A DNA stretch of 64,000 nucleotides from Bordetella genomosp. 5 (GTDB lineage Bacteria; Pseudomonadota; Gammaproteobacteria; Burkholderiales; Burkholderiaceae_B), in NCBI RefSeq assembly GCF_002261475.1, contig NZ_NEVN01000002.1, forward strand, positions 419,846-483,845, written 5' to 3'. The notes under the pieces were generated by a model. The model worked only from the letters and a program-made list of their open reading frames with translations, did not search any database and was not told the origin of the DNA. Position numbers and translations under genes: made by a program. This document shows, in pieces, positions 14,729 to 23,517 of the stretch. The first letter of the stretch is position 1. Each line of letters starts with the position of its first letter.

Positions 14729-15883
14729 ATGCAACGCATCAACAAACTTGGCTTGGCCCTGCTGACCGCCTTCGGCACGCTGGGGACCGCGCACGCCGCC
14801 GACATCAAGCTCGGCGTTGCCGAAGCGCTGTCCGGCGGTGCCGCCCAATACGGCGTGTCGATCCGCAATGGCTTCCAGCTGGCCGCCGAAGAGATCAACG
14901 CCGCCGGGGGCGTCAATGGCAACAAGCTCACGCTGGTCATCGAAGACGAGCAGGGCAAGAAAGAAGAAGCCATCAACGTCTTCAAGAAGCTGATCTTCCA
15001 GGACAAGGTCCTGATGGTCTTCGGCCCCACGCTGTCGAACTCGGCGCAGGCCGCCGACCCGGTCGCGCAAGCCGCCAAGACGGTCGCTTTCGGCACCTCG
15101 AACACGGCTGACGGCATCACCTCCATCGGCAACTACGTGTTCCGTAACTCGGTCACCGAAGCCGATGTGCTGCCCGCCACCATCGAGACCGTGCGCCGCA
15201 AGACCGGCATGAAGAACGTGGCCGTGCTCTACGGCAACGACGACGTCTTCACCAAGAGCGGCTACGACAACTTCAAGAAGGCGCTCGACGACCAGAAGGT
15301 GCCGGTGACCACCACCGAAACCTTCGCCAAGGGCGATGTCGACTTCAAGGCGCAGCTCACCAAGATCAAGGGCACCAATCCTGACGCCATCGTGCTGTCG
15401 GCCCTGCTGGCCGAAGGCGGCCCGATCATGGTGCAGGCGCGTCAGCTCGGCCTGAACGTGCCCGTGATCGGTGGCAACGGCATGAACTCGGTCAAGATTT
15501 TCGACCTGGCCCCCGGCGGCGCGTCGAACAATCTCTGGATCGGCAGCCCCTGGTCCATCGAAAACCAGACGCCCGAAAACACCAAGTTCATCGCGGCCTA
15601 CAAGGCCAAGTTCGGCTCGGCCCCGGATCAGTTCTCGGCCCAGTCGTACGACGCGCTGTACATCGTGGCGCAAGGCCTGAAAAACGTGAAGCTCACCGGC
15701 GACCTCGCCAAGGACCGCACGGCGCTGCGCGACGCGCTGCCCGAAGTGAAGTGGAGCGGCGCGACCGGCCCGTTCCAGTTCCGCCAGGCCAAGGACCGTG
15801 CCGGCAAACCCGCCGGCTACGACGCGCAGCAGGCGCCGATCGTCAGCGTCACCAAGGACGGCAAGTACGTCATTGAAAAGTGA
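14729..15883 (+). CDS. livJ: Branched-chain amino acid ABC transporter, periplasmic binding protein
   Basis: A 384-residue type I periplasmic binding protein (Peripla_BP_6) of the Leu/Ile/Val class. A signal peptide with cleavage at AHA (residue 23) precedes ADIKLGVAEALSGGAAQYG, the typical first strand and ligand loop. Later strands (VLYGNDDVFTKSGYDNFKKAL, FIAAYKAKFGSAPDQFSAQSYDALY) follow the family. It hands the ligand to the LivH/LivM channel encoded next. The ATG at 14729 has GAGGGG upstream. A strong hairpin between it and livH probably raises binding-protein output relative to the membrane parts. The exact ligand may be any branched-chain or related amino acid or amide. Confidence 0.92.
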   Translation: MQRINKLGLALLTAFGTLGTAHAADIKLGVAEALSGGAAQYGVSIRNGFQLAAEEINAAGGVNGNKLTLVIEDEQGKKEEAINVFKKLIFQDKVLMVFGPTLSNSAQAADPVAQAAKTVAFGTSNTADGITSIGNYVFRNSVTEADVLPATIETVRRKTGMKNVAVLYGNDDVFTKSGYDNFKKALDDQKVPVTTTETFAKGDVDFKAQLTKIKGTNPDAIVLSALLAEGGPIMVQARQLGLNVPVIGGNGMNSVKIFDLAPGGASNNLWIGSPWSIENQTPENTKFIAAYKAKFGSAPDQFSAQSYDALYIVAQGLKNVKLTGDLAKDRTALRDALPEVKWSGATGPFQFRQAKDRAGKPAGYDAQQAPIVSVTKDGKYVIEK

Positions 15884-15973
15884 TGCGCGGTCATTGAACC
15901 GCGGCGCGGGCGCCTGAGCGCCCGTGGTCGTCATCGGCCGGTACGCGGCGCCGCAGGGCGCGGCCCCGGCTGC

Positions 15974-16010
15974 TTGAGGGCGGCGTCGGCGCCGCCCTCA
16001 AGGCATTTTT
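15974..16010 (+). terminator. livJ-livH intercistronic hairpin (attenuating terminator)
   Basis: TTGAGGGCGGCG (15974-15985) and CGCCGCCCTCAA (15990-16001) form a perfect 12-bp stem with a TCGG tetraloop, followed four bases later by TTTTT. It sits in the 142-base gap between livJ and livH. A partial terminator of this kind commonly makes more binding protein than permease. Confidence 0.65.
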
Positions 16011-16025
16011 GAACCGGACAACGCC

Positions 16026-16907
16026 ATGTTGGAACAACAATTCGTCAATGCCCTCTCGCTGGGCTGCGTCTATGCGCTCTTCGCGCTGGGCTTCACGCTG
16101 GTCTTCGGCGTGCTCGGCGTGATCAACCTCGCGCACGGCGCGGTGTTCATGACCGGCGCCTACGCGGCGCTCGTGGTCGTGTCGTACCTGCAACTGCCGC
16201 TGTGGGCCGCGCTGATCGCCGCGTTCGTGGTGTCGGGCGCGATCGGCGCGCTCATCGATGTGCTGGTGCTCAAGCCGCTGCGCAAGCGCAATGCGCCCCA
16301 CCTGATCCCGATGATCGCCACGATCGGCGTGGGCATCGTGCTCAACAACGCCGCGCAAGGCATCTTCGGCGCCGCCAATCTGCGCTTCCCGCACGGCACC
16401 GTGCCCGAGGATGTGATCGAAGTGGCCGGCCTGCACGTGACCGTGATCGAGCTGGGCATCATCTTCCTGTCGTTCGCGCTGATGGCCGTGCTGATGGTCG
16501 TCATGCACCGCACCCAGTTCGGCCGTGCGCTGCGCGCCATCGCCGAGTCGCCCAAGGCGGCCTGGCTGCTGGGCGTCAACGTCGAGCGCCTGTTCCTGAC
16601 CACCTCGTTCGCCGCCGCCGCGCTCGGTGGCGTGGCCGGCGTGCTGATCGGCCTGTACTCCAACGCGCTGTTCCCGCTGATGGGACAGCCGATGCTGCAC
16701 AAGGGCATCGCCGTCATCATTCTGGGCGGCATGGGCGACATCCGTGGCGCCATGCTCGGCGGCCTGTTCCTCGGGTTTGCCGAAGTGCTGTCGGTGGCCT
16801 ACGTGGGCTCGACCATGCGCGACGCCGTCGCGTTCGGGCTGCTCTTCCTGATCCTGCTGGTGCGTCCGCAAGGGCTGTTCGGCAAAGTCGTGCAACGCAA
16901 GGCCTGA
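16026..16907 (+). CDS. livH: Branched-chain amino acid ABC transporter permease LivH
   Basis: A 293-residue inner-membrane permease with about eight hydrophobic segments spread over the whole length. Typical LivH features are FALGFTLVFGVLGVINLAHGA near residues 20-40, and the EAA-like loop RALRAIAESPKAAWLLGVNVERL near 160-180 that contacts the ATPases. It pairs with LivM to form the channel. It follows livJ after the intercistronic hairpin and precedes livM by two bases. Length is normal. Confidence 0.93.
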   Translation: MLEQQFVNALSLGCVYALFALGFTLVFGVLGVINLAHGAVFMTGAYAALVVVSYLQLPLWAALIAAFVVSGAIGALIDVLVLKPLRKRNAPHLIPMIATIGVGIVLNNAAQGIFGAANLRFPHGTVPEDVIEVAGLHVTVIELGIIFLSFALMAVLMVVMHRTQFGRALRAIAESPKAAWLLGVNVERLFLTTSFAAAALGGVAGVLIGLYSNALFPLMGQPMLHKGIAVIILGGMGDIRGAMLGGLFLGFAEVLSVAYVGSTMRDAVAFGLLFLILLVRPQGLFGKVVQRKA

Positions 16908-16909
16908 GC

Positions 16910-17770
16910 ATGAGTGGATTCGAAAACTTCTGGGCCATTTATGGCAACCTGGTGCTCACGCTGGGCACCAACGCGCTGCTGGCGCTCTCGATCTGGCTGA
17001 CGCTGGCCTGCGGCATGCTTGCCATGGCCAACGCGGCGTTCATGGGCATCGGCGCCTACGCGGCGGCGCTGCTCACGATGAATTACGACATGCCCTTCTC
17101 GGTGGCGCTCGCGGGCGGCATGGTCGCGCCGGCGATCGTGGCGCTGCTGATCGGCTTGCCCACGCTCCGGCTTTCGGGGGTGTATCTGGCCATGGCCACG
17201 CTGGGCTTCGGCGAGGTCGTGCGCGTCACGATCCTCAATACCGAATCGCTCACGGGTGGCGCGCTCGGCCTGAATGGCATTCCGCAGCTGACGCAGTGGT
17301 GGCATGTGCTGCTGTCGCTGCTCATCGTGCTGTTCGTGCTGTGGCGCGTCCGGGCCTCGAAGGTGGGACGCGCGTTCGACGCCATCCGGGGCGACGAAAC
17401 CGCGGCCGGCCTGATGGGCATCGACGTGCGGGCGAACAAGATGCTGGCCTTCGTGGCCGGCGCCATGATCGCGGGCCTGGCCGGTGCGCTCAATGCCCAC
17501 CTGACCTTCTTCATCGGCCCCAACGAGTACGGCTTCGATCGTGGCGTGGAGATCCTCACCATGACCATTCTCGGCGGCATCGGCAGCCTGATCGGACCGC
17601 TCGTGGGCAGTTTCATCATCACCCTGTTGCCCGAGATGCTGCGCGGATTCTCCGACTTCCGCCTCGTCGTCAACGGCCTCATCCTGGTGCTTATCGTGTT
17701 GTTCCTGCCGCAAGGTATCTGGGATCCCGTGCGCTTCAAGCGCTGGTTCAAGGGAGGCAAGCATGCTTGA
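16910..17770 (+). CDS. livM: Branched-chain amino acid ABC transporter permease LivM
   Basis: A 286-residue inner-membrane permease, partner of LivH. The start at 16910 gives MSGFENFWAIYGNLV, two bases after the livH stop. Hydrophobic segments cover most of the protein, and the cytoplasmic coupling loop with GRAFDAIRGDETAAGLMGID near residues 148-168 is the LivM signature. The end overlaps the livG start by eight bases, so translation is probably coupled. It is of normal length, unlike the fused LivM of the second system in this window. Confidence 0.93.
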   Translation: MSGFENFWAIYGNLVLTLGTNALLALSIWLTLACGMLAMANAAFMGIGAYAAALLTMNYDMPFSVALAGGMVAPAIVALLIGLPTLRLSGVYLAMATLGFGEVVRVTILNTESLTGGALGLNGIPQLTQWWHVLLSLLIVLFVLWRVRASKVGRAFDAIRGDETAAGLMGIDVRANKMLAFVAGAMIAGLAGALNAHLTFFIGPNEYGFDRGVEILTMTILGGIGSLIGPLVGSFIITLLPEMLRGFSDFRLVVNGLILVLIVLFLPQGIWDPVRFKRWFKGGKHA

Positions 17771-18547
17771 GCTGACCTCCGTCTCCAAGAGTTTCGGCGG
17801 CCTGCACGTGCTGCATGACGTCAATCTGAGCGTGCCGCAAGGCGCGATCTTCGGCCTGATCGGCCCCAACGGCGCGGGCAAGACCACGGTGTTCAATCTG
17901 ATCACCGGCCTGCTGGATCCCTCCAGCGGCAGCATCCGCTACGAAGGCCAGGACCTGCTGCGCAAGAAGCCGTATCAGATCACGCGCATGGGCATTGCCC
18001 GCACGTTCCAGAACATCCGACTGTTCAAGGAGATGACGCTGCTCGAGAACGTCGTCGTGGGCGCCTATCGCCACATGGACTACGGTTTCGCGAGCCTGCT
18101 GGCGGGCCTGCCCGACTACCGCCGTCACGAAGCGCGGGCGCGCGAGCGTGCCCGCGAGCTGTTGTCGTGGATGCGCCTCGAGCACAAGGCCGACGATCTG
18201 GCCGACAACCTGTCGTATGGCGAACAGCGCCGCCTCGAGCTGGCGCGTGCGTTGGCGACCGAGCCCAAGCTGTTGCTGCTCGACGAGCCGGTGGCCGGCA
18301 TGAATACCGGCGAGCGCGCCGAGCTCATGCGCGAGATCACCGCCATCCGCGATCGCGGCTACACCATCCTCATGATCGAGCACGACATGCGTTTCGTGAT
18401 GGGCCTGTGCGAGCGCATCGCGGTGCTGAATTTCGGCAAGATCATCGCCTGCGGTGGTCCCGAAGAGATCCGCAACAACGAGCAGGTGATCGAGGCCTAT
18501 CTGGGCCGCGAAGAAGACGATGAGCCCACGCATGCGGAGGTGCAGTC

Positions 18548-18551
<4 letters not shown>
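17763..18551 (+). CDS. livG: Branched-chain amino acid ABC transporter ATP-binding protein LivG
   Basis: A 262-residue ATPase. The Walker A motif GPNGAGKTT lies near residues 37-45, the Q-loop region ARTFQNIRLF follows, the ABC signature is LSYGEQRRLELARAL near 155, the Walker B motif is LLLLDEPVAGMN, and the switch histidine is in IEHDM. It couples ATP hydrolysis to transport through LivHM. It overlaps livM by eight bases and livF by four. The intact signature contrasts with the altered one in the fused LivMGF protein downstream. Confidence 0.94.
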
Positions 18552-19255
<704 letters not shown>

Positions 19256-19295
19256 GTGCCGGGTGCCAGGTTCAGGGCACCGGGCGCGAGACCAG

Positions 19296-19325
19296 GACCC
19301 TGCCGTTCGCGCGGCAGGGTCTTTT
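19296..19325 (+). terminator. Rho-independent terminator of livJHMGF
   Basis: GACCCTGCC (19296-19304) pairs perfectly with GGCAGGGTC (19313-19321) across an eight-base loop and is followed by TTTT. It lies 40 bases after the livF stop and before the SelW-like gene. Confidence 0.85.
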
Positions 19326-19386
19326 GCATATTGCGCGAACACCAGCGCTACATTGGTGCCCTGATCCGCCATCGCAGGAGCGACGC

Positions 19387-19677
19387 ATGCCCCATCCCTT
19401 GCCGAGAATCACCATTCAGTACTGCACGCAATGCCAATGGCTGCTGCGGGCGGCGTGGATGGCGCAGGAGTTGCTGTCGACGTTTTCCACCGATCTGGGC
19501 GAGGTGGCACTGGTGCCCGGAACGGGCGGCGTGTTCATCGTGACGGTGAATGGCACGGTGATCTGGGACCGCCGCAGCGACGGCGGATTTCCCGACGCCA
19601 AGGCGCTCAAGCAGCGCGTGCGCGACCAGCTCGATCCGGGCCGGGATCTCGGCCATATCGATCGCCACGGCGCCTGA
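19387..19677 (+). CDS. SelT/SelW/SelH family thioredoxin-like protein (Rdx family)
   Basis: A 96-residue cytoplasmic protein. The redox motif is CTQC (C13-x2-C16), where eukaryotic selenoproteins have CxxU, so this is the cysteine form. The fold continues with LGEVALVPGTGGVFIVTVNG and the DGGFPDAKALKQRVRD end that defines the family. The ATG at 19387 has an AGGAG site six bases upstream; a longer frame from 19324 would begin inside the liv terminator. A thiol redox role is accepted for the family, but no substrate is known. It is a single gene, convergent with the GntR gene. Confidence 0.88.
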   Translation: MPHPLPRITIQYCTQCQWLLRAAWMAQELLSTFSTDLGEVALVPGTGGVFIVTVNGTVIWDRRSDGGFPDAKALKQRVRDQLDPGRDLGHIDRHGA

Positions 19678-19724
19678 GCACGGAGCGGCGGCGCGGCCAC
19701 GCCGCGCGCGTGGCGGCCGAACGC

Positions 19725-20522
19725 TCAGCCGAGCCCGAGCATGTCGGCCAGGCTCAGCCCGGTGGGCGCTTCCACGAGCTGAATGTGCGATTCGAGTTGG
19801 CGCAGATGTTGATCCATCTCGGCGATCGCCTCATCGACGCGGCCCTGTTCGAGATGGTCGACCACACGCGCGTGCTCGTCGTGCTCGCAGGTGGCGTTGC
19901 CGGGCGGCTGAAAAATCGCCACCACGAGCGAGCAGCGCGAGATCAGTTCGGCCAGATAGCGCGCGAGAATCGGATTGCGCGACAGCTCGCCCAGGCGCAC
20001 ATGAAAGGCGCTGGCGAGCCGCGCCCATTCCGTTTGCGGCAGGGTGTGCATGGCGCGGTGTTCGTCGCGCAGTTGCCGACGCAGCGAGGCGTAGTCGGCG
20101 CGCGTGGCGGCCTGCGCGACCAGCGGCAGGATGGCGGCCTCGAGCGCGCGGCGTGCCTCGAACAGCATGCCGACCTCTTCGCGGGTCGGCATGGCCACCA
20201 TCGCGCCGCGATTGGGGCGCAGCTCAACCACGTGGTCGTGCGCCAGCCGTTGCAACACCTTTTGCACCGTGCTGCGGCCCACGCCGAAGAGTTCGCACAG
20301 CGCGGCCTCGGGCAGCTTGGTGCCGGGGCGCAGGCGCTGGCTCATCACACCGCTGACCACGGCCTGGTAAATGCGGGTTTCGGTGTCCTCGGTGCCGTCC
20401 GCCGCCGCCGGGACGAGCGTGCTGGGCCGGACCTTGGGACGACCGCGCGTGACCGTCCGCGCGGTGGCGGGCTCGGGAGCCGCCGCCGGCCGTGCGCGGG
20501 AGGGAGATGCTGCTTTCTTCAT
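19725..20522 (-). CDS. GntR-family regulator with FCD (FadR-type) effector domain
   Basis: A 265-residue regulator with an extra Pro/Ala/Arg-rich N-terminal arm of about 45 residues. The winged helix-turn-helix runs from about residue 48 to 112 (LCELFGVGRSTVQKVLQRLAHDHV, then RPNRGAMVA). The FCD domain follows to about 245, with candidate metal ligands in AFHVRLGELS, the CEHDEHARVVDHLEQG segment and nearby Asp/His. FCD regulators often sense organic acids or breakdown products. It is transcribed in the same direction as, and 53 bases after, the amidase gene, so it may be the last gene of that operon. A likely operator lies in the divergent region at 23354-23387. Confidence 0.9.
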   Translation of the reverse strand: MKKAASPSRARPAAAPEPATARTVTRGRPKVRPSTLVPAAADGTEDTETRIYQAVVSGVMSQRLRPGTKLPEAALCELFGVGRSTVQKVLQRLAHDHVVELRPNRGAMVAMPTREEVGMLFEARRALEAAILPLVAQAATRADYASLRRQLRDEHRAMHTLPQTEWARLASAFHVRLGELSRNPILARYLAELISRCSLVVAIFQPPGNATCEHDEHARVVDHLEQGRVDEAIAEMDQHLRQLESHIQLVEAPTGLSLADMLGLG

Positions 20523-20575
20523 GGAGCGATGTCGAGTGGCGCGGGGCGGCGAGGCGCCCCGCGCTGTGGGGCAGC

Positions 20576-21868
20576 CTATTTTGCCACCGGGTTCAGGGCC
20601 TGCGCAGCCGGGCCTGTGGCGGCGTCGGTTCCGGGCAACGTCCCCACGCCCAGCGCGCCCGTCCGCCGGCCGACGGCGATGGCCAGACGGATCAATGCCA
20701 GGTCGCTTCCCGCCGGGCCGAGCAACGATACCCCCGCCGGCAGGCCGTCCGCGCCGATGAACGGGATATTGACCTGCGGCAGACCGGCCAGGCCCGCGAT
20801 CGAGGTGATGCGGAAGGTGTTGGCGCGGATCTGATCCACCGCGGCGGCGTCCGCGGTGCGCGAGATCGCCGCGCTCGAGGCGGAGGGCAGCACGGCCACC
20901 GTGTCGGTACCCAGCAGCGCGCGAATCTGCTCGCGCAGGCGCGCCTGCTCGGCCGTGGCGCGCGCCGCGGTGTCGGCGTCCACGCCGGCGGCCATCTTCC
21001 AGCGGCCCGCGACCGCCGCGCCGAAGCCCGGCTGCACGCGCGTGATCCAGTCACGGTGCGTCTGCCACGCGTCGTAGGCCGACACGGTCACGTAGGTCTG
21101 GCGCCAATGCTCGAGATCGGTGTCGGAGGTGGGCGCCTCCGACGGCGCCACGCCGAGCTCCTCGCTCAGCGCCTGGCGCACGGCGTCCAGCAGGGGGCCG
21201 AACGCGGGCTCCGCCTGGGCGCAGGCGTCGCCGAGCACGACGGCCGCGCGCCAGGGCGACGGCGCGTCATCCGCGAGCAGCACGCTGCCCACGCGTTCGA
21301 AAACGGCCGCGTCCCGCGCCAGCCAGGTCACGGTATCGAACAGCGGCGAGAGCGGCACGAGGTGTTCCGCGCTCACCTTTCCGTGCGTGGTGCGCAGGCC
21401 CCACAGGCCGCAGTAACTCGCCGGCACCCGGGTGGATCCGCCCGTGTCGGTGCCGAGCGCGAAGTCGACCAGGCCGGCGGCGACCGCGGACGCCGATCCG
21501 CTTGACGAGCCGCCCGGCACCCGATCGGGCGCGCGGGTGTTCAGCGGCGTGCCGTAATGCGCGTTCTCACCCTGGATGCTGTAGGCCAGCTCGTCGGTGA
21601 TGGTCTTGCCGTCCAGCCGCGCACCGGCCGCGAGCAGACGCGCGACCACGGGGCTGGTGGCGCTGGCCGGTTCGTGGGTCGCGAGCCAGTCCGGGTTGCC
21701 GGCGCCGGTGGGATGGCCGGCTACGTCGAAGAGGTCCTTGGCCGCGAAGCGCAGGCCATCGAGCGGGCCCGAGCCTGTCGGCGGCAGCGTGAAGAGGCCG
21801 TGCGGCACCCACGCGCCGGCGGTGTCGGCATAGGGCAGGGGCGAGGCGGCCGGTTGCGAAGTGGTCAT
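20576..21868 (-). CDS. Amidase-signature family amidase
   Basis: A 430-residue cytoplasmic amide hydrolase. The Ser-cisSer-Lys triad is visible: K44 in FAAKDLFD, the serine-rich GGSSSGS stretch (119-125) and the nucleophile S145 in DTGGSTRVPA. The C-terminal GLPQVNIPF and DGLPAGVSLLGP blocks are typical. It releases ammonia or an amine from a carboxamide. The start at 21868 overlaps the deacetylase stop by four bases (ATGA), so the two are translationally coupled. Together with that enzyme and a Liv-type importer encoded divergently, it suggests use of an amide, ureide or N-acyl compound as a nitrogen source. GatA is an unlikely reading because no gatB or gatC is present. Confidence 0.9.
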   Translation of the reverse strand: MTTSQPAASPLPYADTAGAWVPHGLFTLPPTGSGPLDGLRFAAKDLFDVAGHPTGAGNPDWLATHEPASATSPVVARLLAAGARLDGKTITDELAYSIQGENAHYGTPLNTRAPDRVPGGSSSGSASAVAAGLVDFALGTDTGGSTRVPASYCGLWGLRTTHGKVSAEHLVPLSPLFDTVTWLARDAAVFERVGSVLLADDAPSPWRAAVVLGDACAQAEPAFGPLLDAVRQALSEELGVAPSEAPTSDTDLEHWRQTYVTVSAYDAWQTHRDWITRVQPGFGAAVAGRWKMAAGVDADTAARATAEQARLREQIRALLGTDTVAVLPSASSAAISRTADAAAVDQIRANTFRITSIAGLAGLPQVNIPFIGADGLPAGVSLLGPAGSDLALIRLAIAVGRRTGALGVGTLPGTDAATGPAAQALNPVAK

Positions 21869-22821
21869 GCGGAAAGCTCCTGGTCGGCGGTAAGGGTATC
21901 GACGTGCTGGCTGATGGCGCCCGGCGTGGTGACCCACACCTCGCCCTGATCGCGGCGCGCGGCGATGTGAGCGAGCGCGCGGCGCAGATGGCGCAGGCGG
22001 TACGGCTGACCCACGAGGTAGGGATGCAGGGCAATGCCCATCACGAGCGGCTGCTGGCGGGATTGCTCGAGCATCTCGTCGAAGTTGTCGATGATGAGCT
22101 GGGCGAAGTCTTTGCCGTCCATCTGGCGCGCCACGATCATCGGGATGTCGTTCACTTCCTGCGGATAGGGCACGGACCAGAGCGGCCGATTGCTGCGGGT
22201 CCGCAGTGTGGTCGGTTGATCGTCGTGACACCAGTTCAGGGTGTAGCGATAGCCGGTTTCGACGAGCAGGTCGCAGGTGAGCGGCGACTCGGCGATCCAC
22301 GGCGAGAGCCAGCCGGCGGGCGCGGCGCCGGTGCGCTCGGCGAAGCGCCGGGCGCAATGCTCGAGCAGCGCGCGCTCCGTGGCCTCGTCGAAGCCGCCCT
22401 GATGTTCTGCATTGGTGTGGCCGTGCGCGATGAGCTCGTCGCCGCGCGCGAGGCAGGCATCGATCAGCTCGGGGCAATGATCGAGGATCGCGGTGTTGGC
22501 GATGACGCCCGCCGGCAAGCGCAGCGCGTCGAACAGCTCGAGGCAGCGCCAGGCGCCGACCCGGTTGCCGTACTCGCGCCAGGCGTAGTTCAGGACGTCG
22601 GGCTCGCCGAAGCTGGCGCCGAGCCGGGCGCCCAGGCCGGAGCCGTAGGCGAAGTGCTCGATATTGAAGCCCAGATACACGGCCAGGCGAGCGCCGCCAG
22701 GCCAGCTGTAATCGGCGCGCCGATGGATGGGCGCGTAATCGAAGCGGTCGTGGGTGGGCAGCGGGCCGTAACGCGCGGGGCTGGTCGCCGGTGCCGGTGC
22801 GGAAGGGGAGGGGGCGCTCAT
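21865..22821 (-). CDS. Polysaccharide-deacetylase-fold hydrolase (PuuE-allantoinase-like)
   Basis: A 318-residue NodB-fold enzyme. The strand with VYLGFNIEHFAYGSG replaces the usual DD motif and resembles the PuuE-type group, and the metal motif HGHTNAEHQ (near 155-165) fits the second NodB motif. TGYRYTLNWCHDDQP and GIALHPYLVGQPYR are typical late blocks with a catalytic-type histidine. Family members in catabolic operons open cyclic ureides or remove N-acyl groups rather than act on polysaccharides. It has no signal peptide, consistent with a cytosolic small-molecule substrate. The start at 22821 overlaps the NTF2-like stop by four bases. Allantoin itself is only one option. Confidence 0.85.
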   Translation of the reverse strand: MSAPSPSAPAPATSPARYGPLPTHDRFDYAPIHRRADYSWPGGARLAVYLGFNIEHFAYGSGLGARLGASFGEPDVLNYAWREYGNRVGAWRCLELFDALRLPAGVIANTAILDHCPELIDACLARGDELIAHGHTNAEHQGGFDEATERALLEHCARRFAERTGAAPAGWLSPWIAESPLTCDLLVETGYRYTLNWCHDDQPTTLRTRSNRPLWSVPYPQEVNDIPMIVARQMDGKDFAQLIIDNFDEMLEQSRQQPLVMGIALHPYLVGQPYRLRHLRRALAHIAARRDQGEVWVTTPGAISQHVDTLTADQELSA

Positions 22822-23243
22822 TTCGCTGCCAGGCCCGCGCGCACCAGCAGCCATTCGGCGCTGTCGTTCCAGACGTCCATCTCGGTGATGAGGCCGTCGC
22901 GGACCACGTAGCGGTCGACATAACGATTGCCTTCGAACGGCGTGCCGTCGAGCCATTCGCCGTACAGGGTGCCCCGGTTATAGACCACGGCCTGTTGCGG
23001 CGTGGCGCCGGCCACCACGTCGGTGGACTCGAAGCGCTTCTTCACCCAGGCATAGCGCGACGCATTGAACGCGGTGCACTCCGACGGGTCGCGCATCTCG
23101 CGGCCGCCGGTGAATCGGATGCGCAGGTCGGGGCTGACGTAGCGGCGCGCGCCTTCGGGATCCGGCTTCATCAACGTCGTCAGATAACTGTCGACGATGG
23201 CGCCCGCGTCGGCGGCGTTCCAGTTTGGTGCGGTCTGCATCAT
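22818..23243 (-). CDS. SnoaL/NTF2-like fold protein
   Basis: A 141-residue single-domain protein with the cone-shaped NTF2 fold pattern: an N-terminal helix pair (IVDSYLTTLMKPDPEGARRYVSPDLRIRFTGG) and a sheet carrying YVDRYVVRDGLITEMDVWNDSAEWLL. Such proteins act as small isomerases, hydrolases or binding partners. The ATG at 23243 has GGGAG just upstream. It is the first gene of the amidase operon, overlaps the deacetylase start by four bases and is divergent from the second Liv binding-protein gene. No specific chemistry can be assigned. Confidence 0.8.
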   Translation of the reverse strand: MMQTAPNWNAADAGAIVDSYLTTLMKPDPEGARRYVSPDLRIRFTGGREMRDPSECTAFNASRYAWVKKRFESTDVVAGATPQQAVVYNRGTLYGEWLDGTPFEGNRYVDRYVVRDGLITEMDVWNDSAEWLLVRAGLAAK

Positions 23244-23353
23244 TTGCTCCCATGAATTGCACTGTTCTTGTGCGTACGAGGTGTCTCGAGACAGACGGGC
23301 GAAATGGCCAGCCCCAGGGGGCGAGCCTTTCTTTCCGTCAATGAATCCATTAA

Positions 23354-23387
23354 TTGTCGTCAATAAATACCTATGGATTGACGGCAA
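23354..23387. promoter_or_regulatory. Inverted repeat in the divergent promoter region (candidate GntR operator)
   Basis: TTGTCGTCAAT (23354-23364) and ATTGACGGCAA (23377-23387) are inverted copies with one mismatch, 12 bases apart, in the AT-rich middle of the 274-base region between the NTF2-like gene and the second Liv operon. A weaker dyad (CCTGG...CACA / TGTG...CCAGG) follows at 23394-23422. The GntR/FCD regulator encoded at the far end of the operon is the likely ligand. Confidence 0.5.
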
Positions 23388-23517
23388 AAATACCCTGGTA
23401 CACAAGCAAACCCTGTGCCAGGATTGAGCGCAGGAAAGCAAAACTGGCATGGGTTTTGCTTGAGAGGGGCAGAGGCGTCGTTGGCGCCGATCACCACAAC
23501 CCCTTCGGGAGAATTCC

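Noticed and set aside
20576..22921. A 781-residue amidase fusion reading through the deacetylase gene
   Set aside because: The N-terminal 350 residues are an Arg-rich out-of-frame reading of the deacetylase gene. The real amidase starts at 21868 with a four-base overlap.
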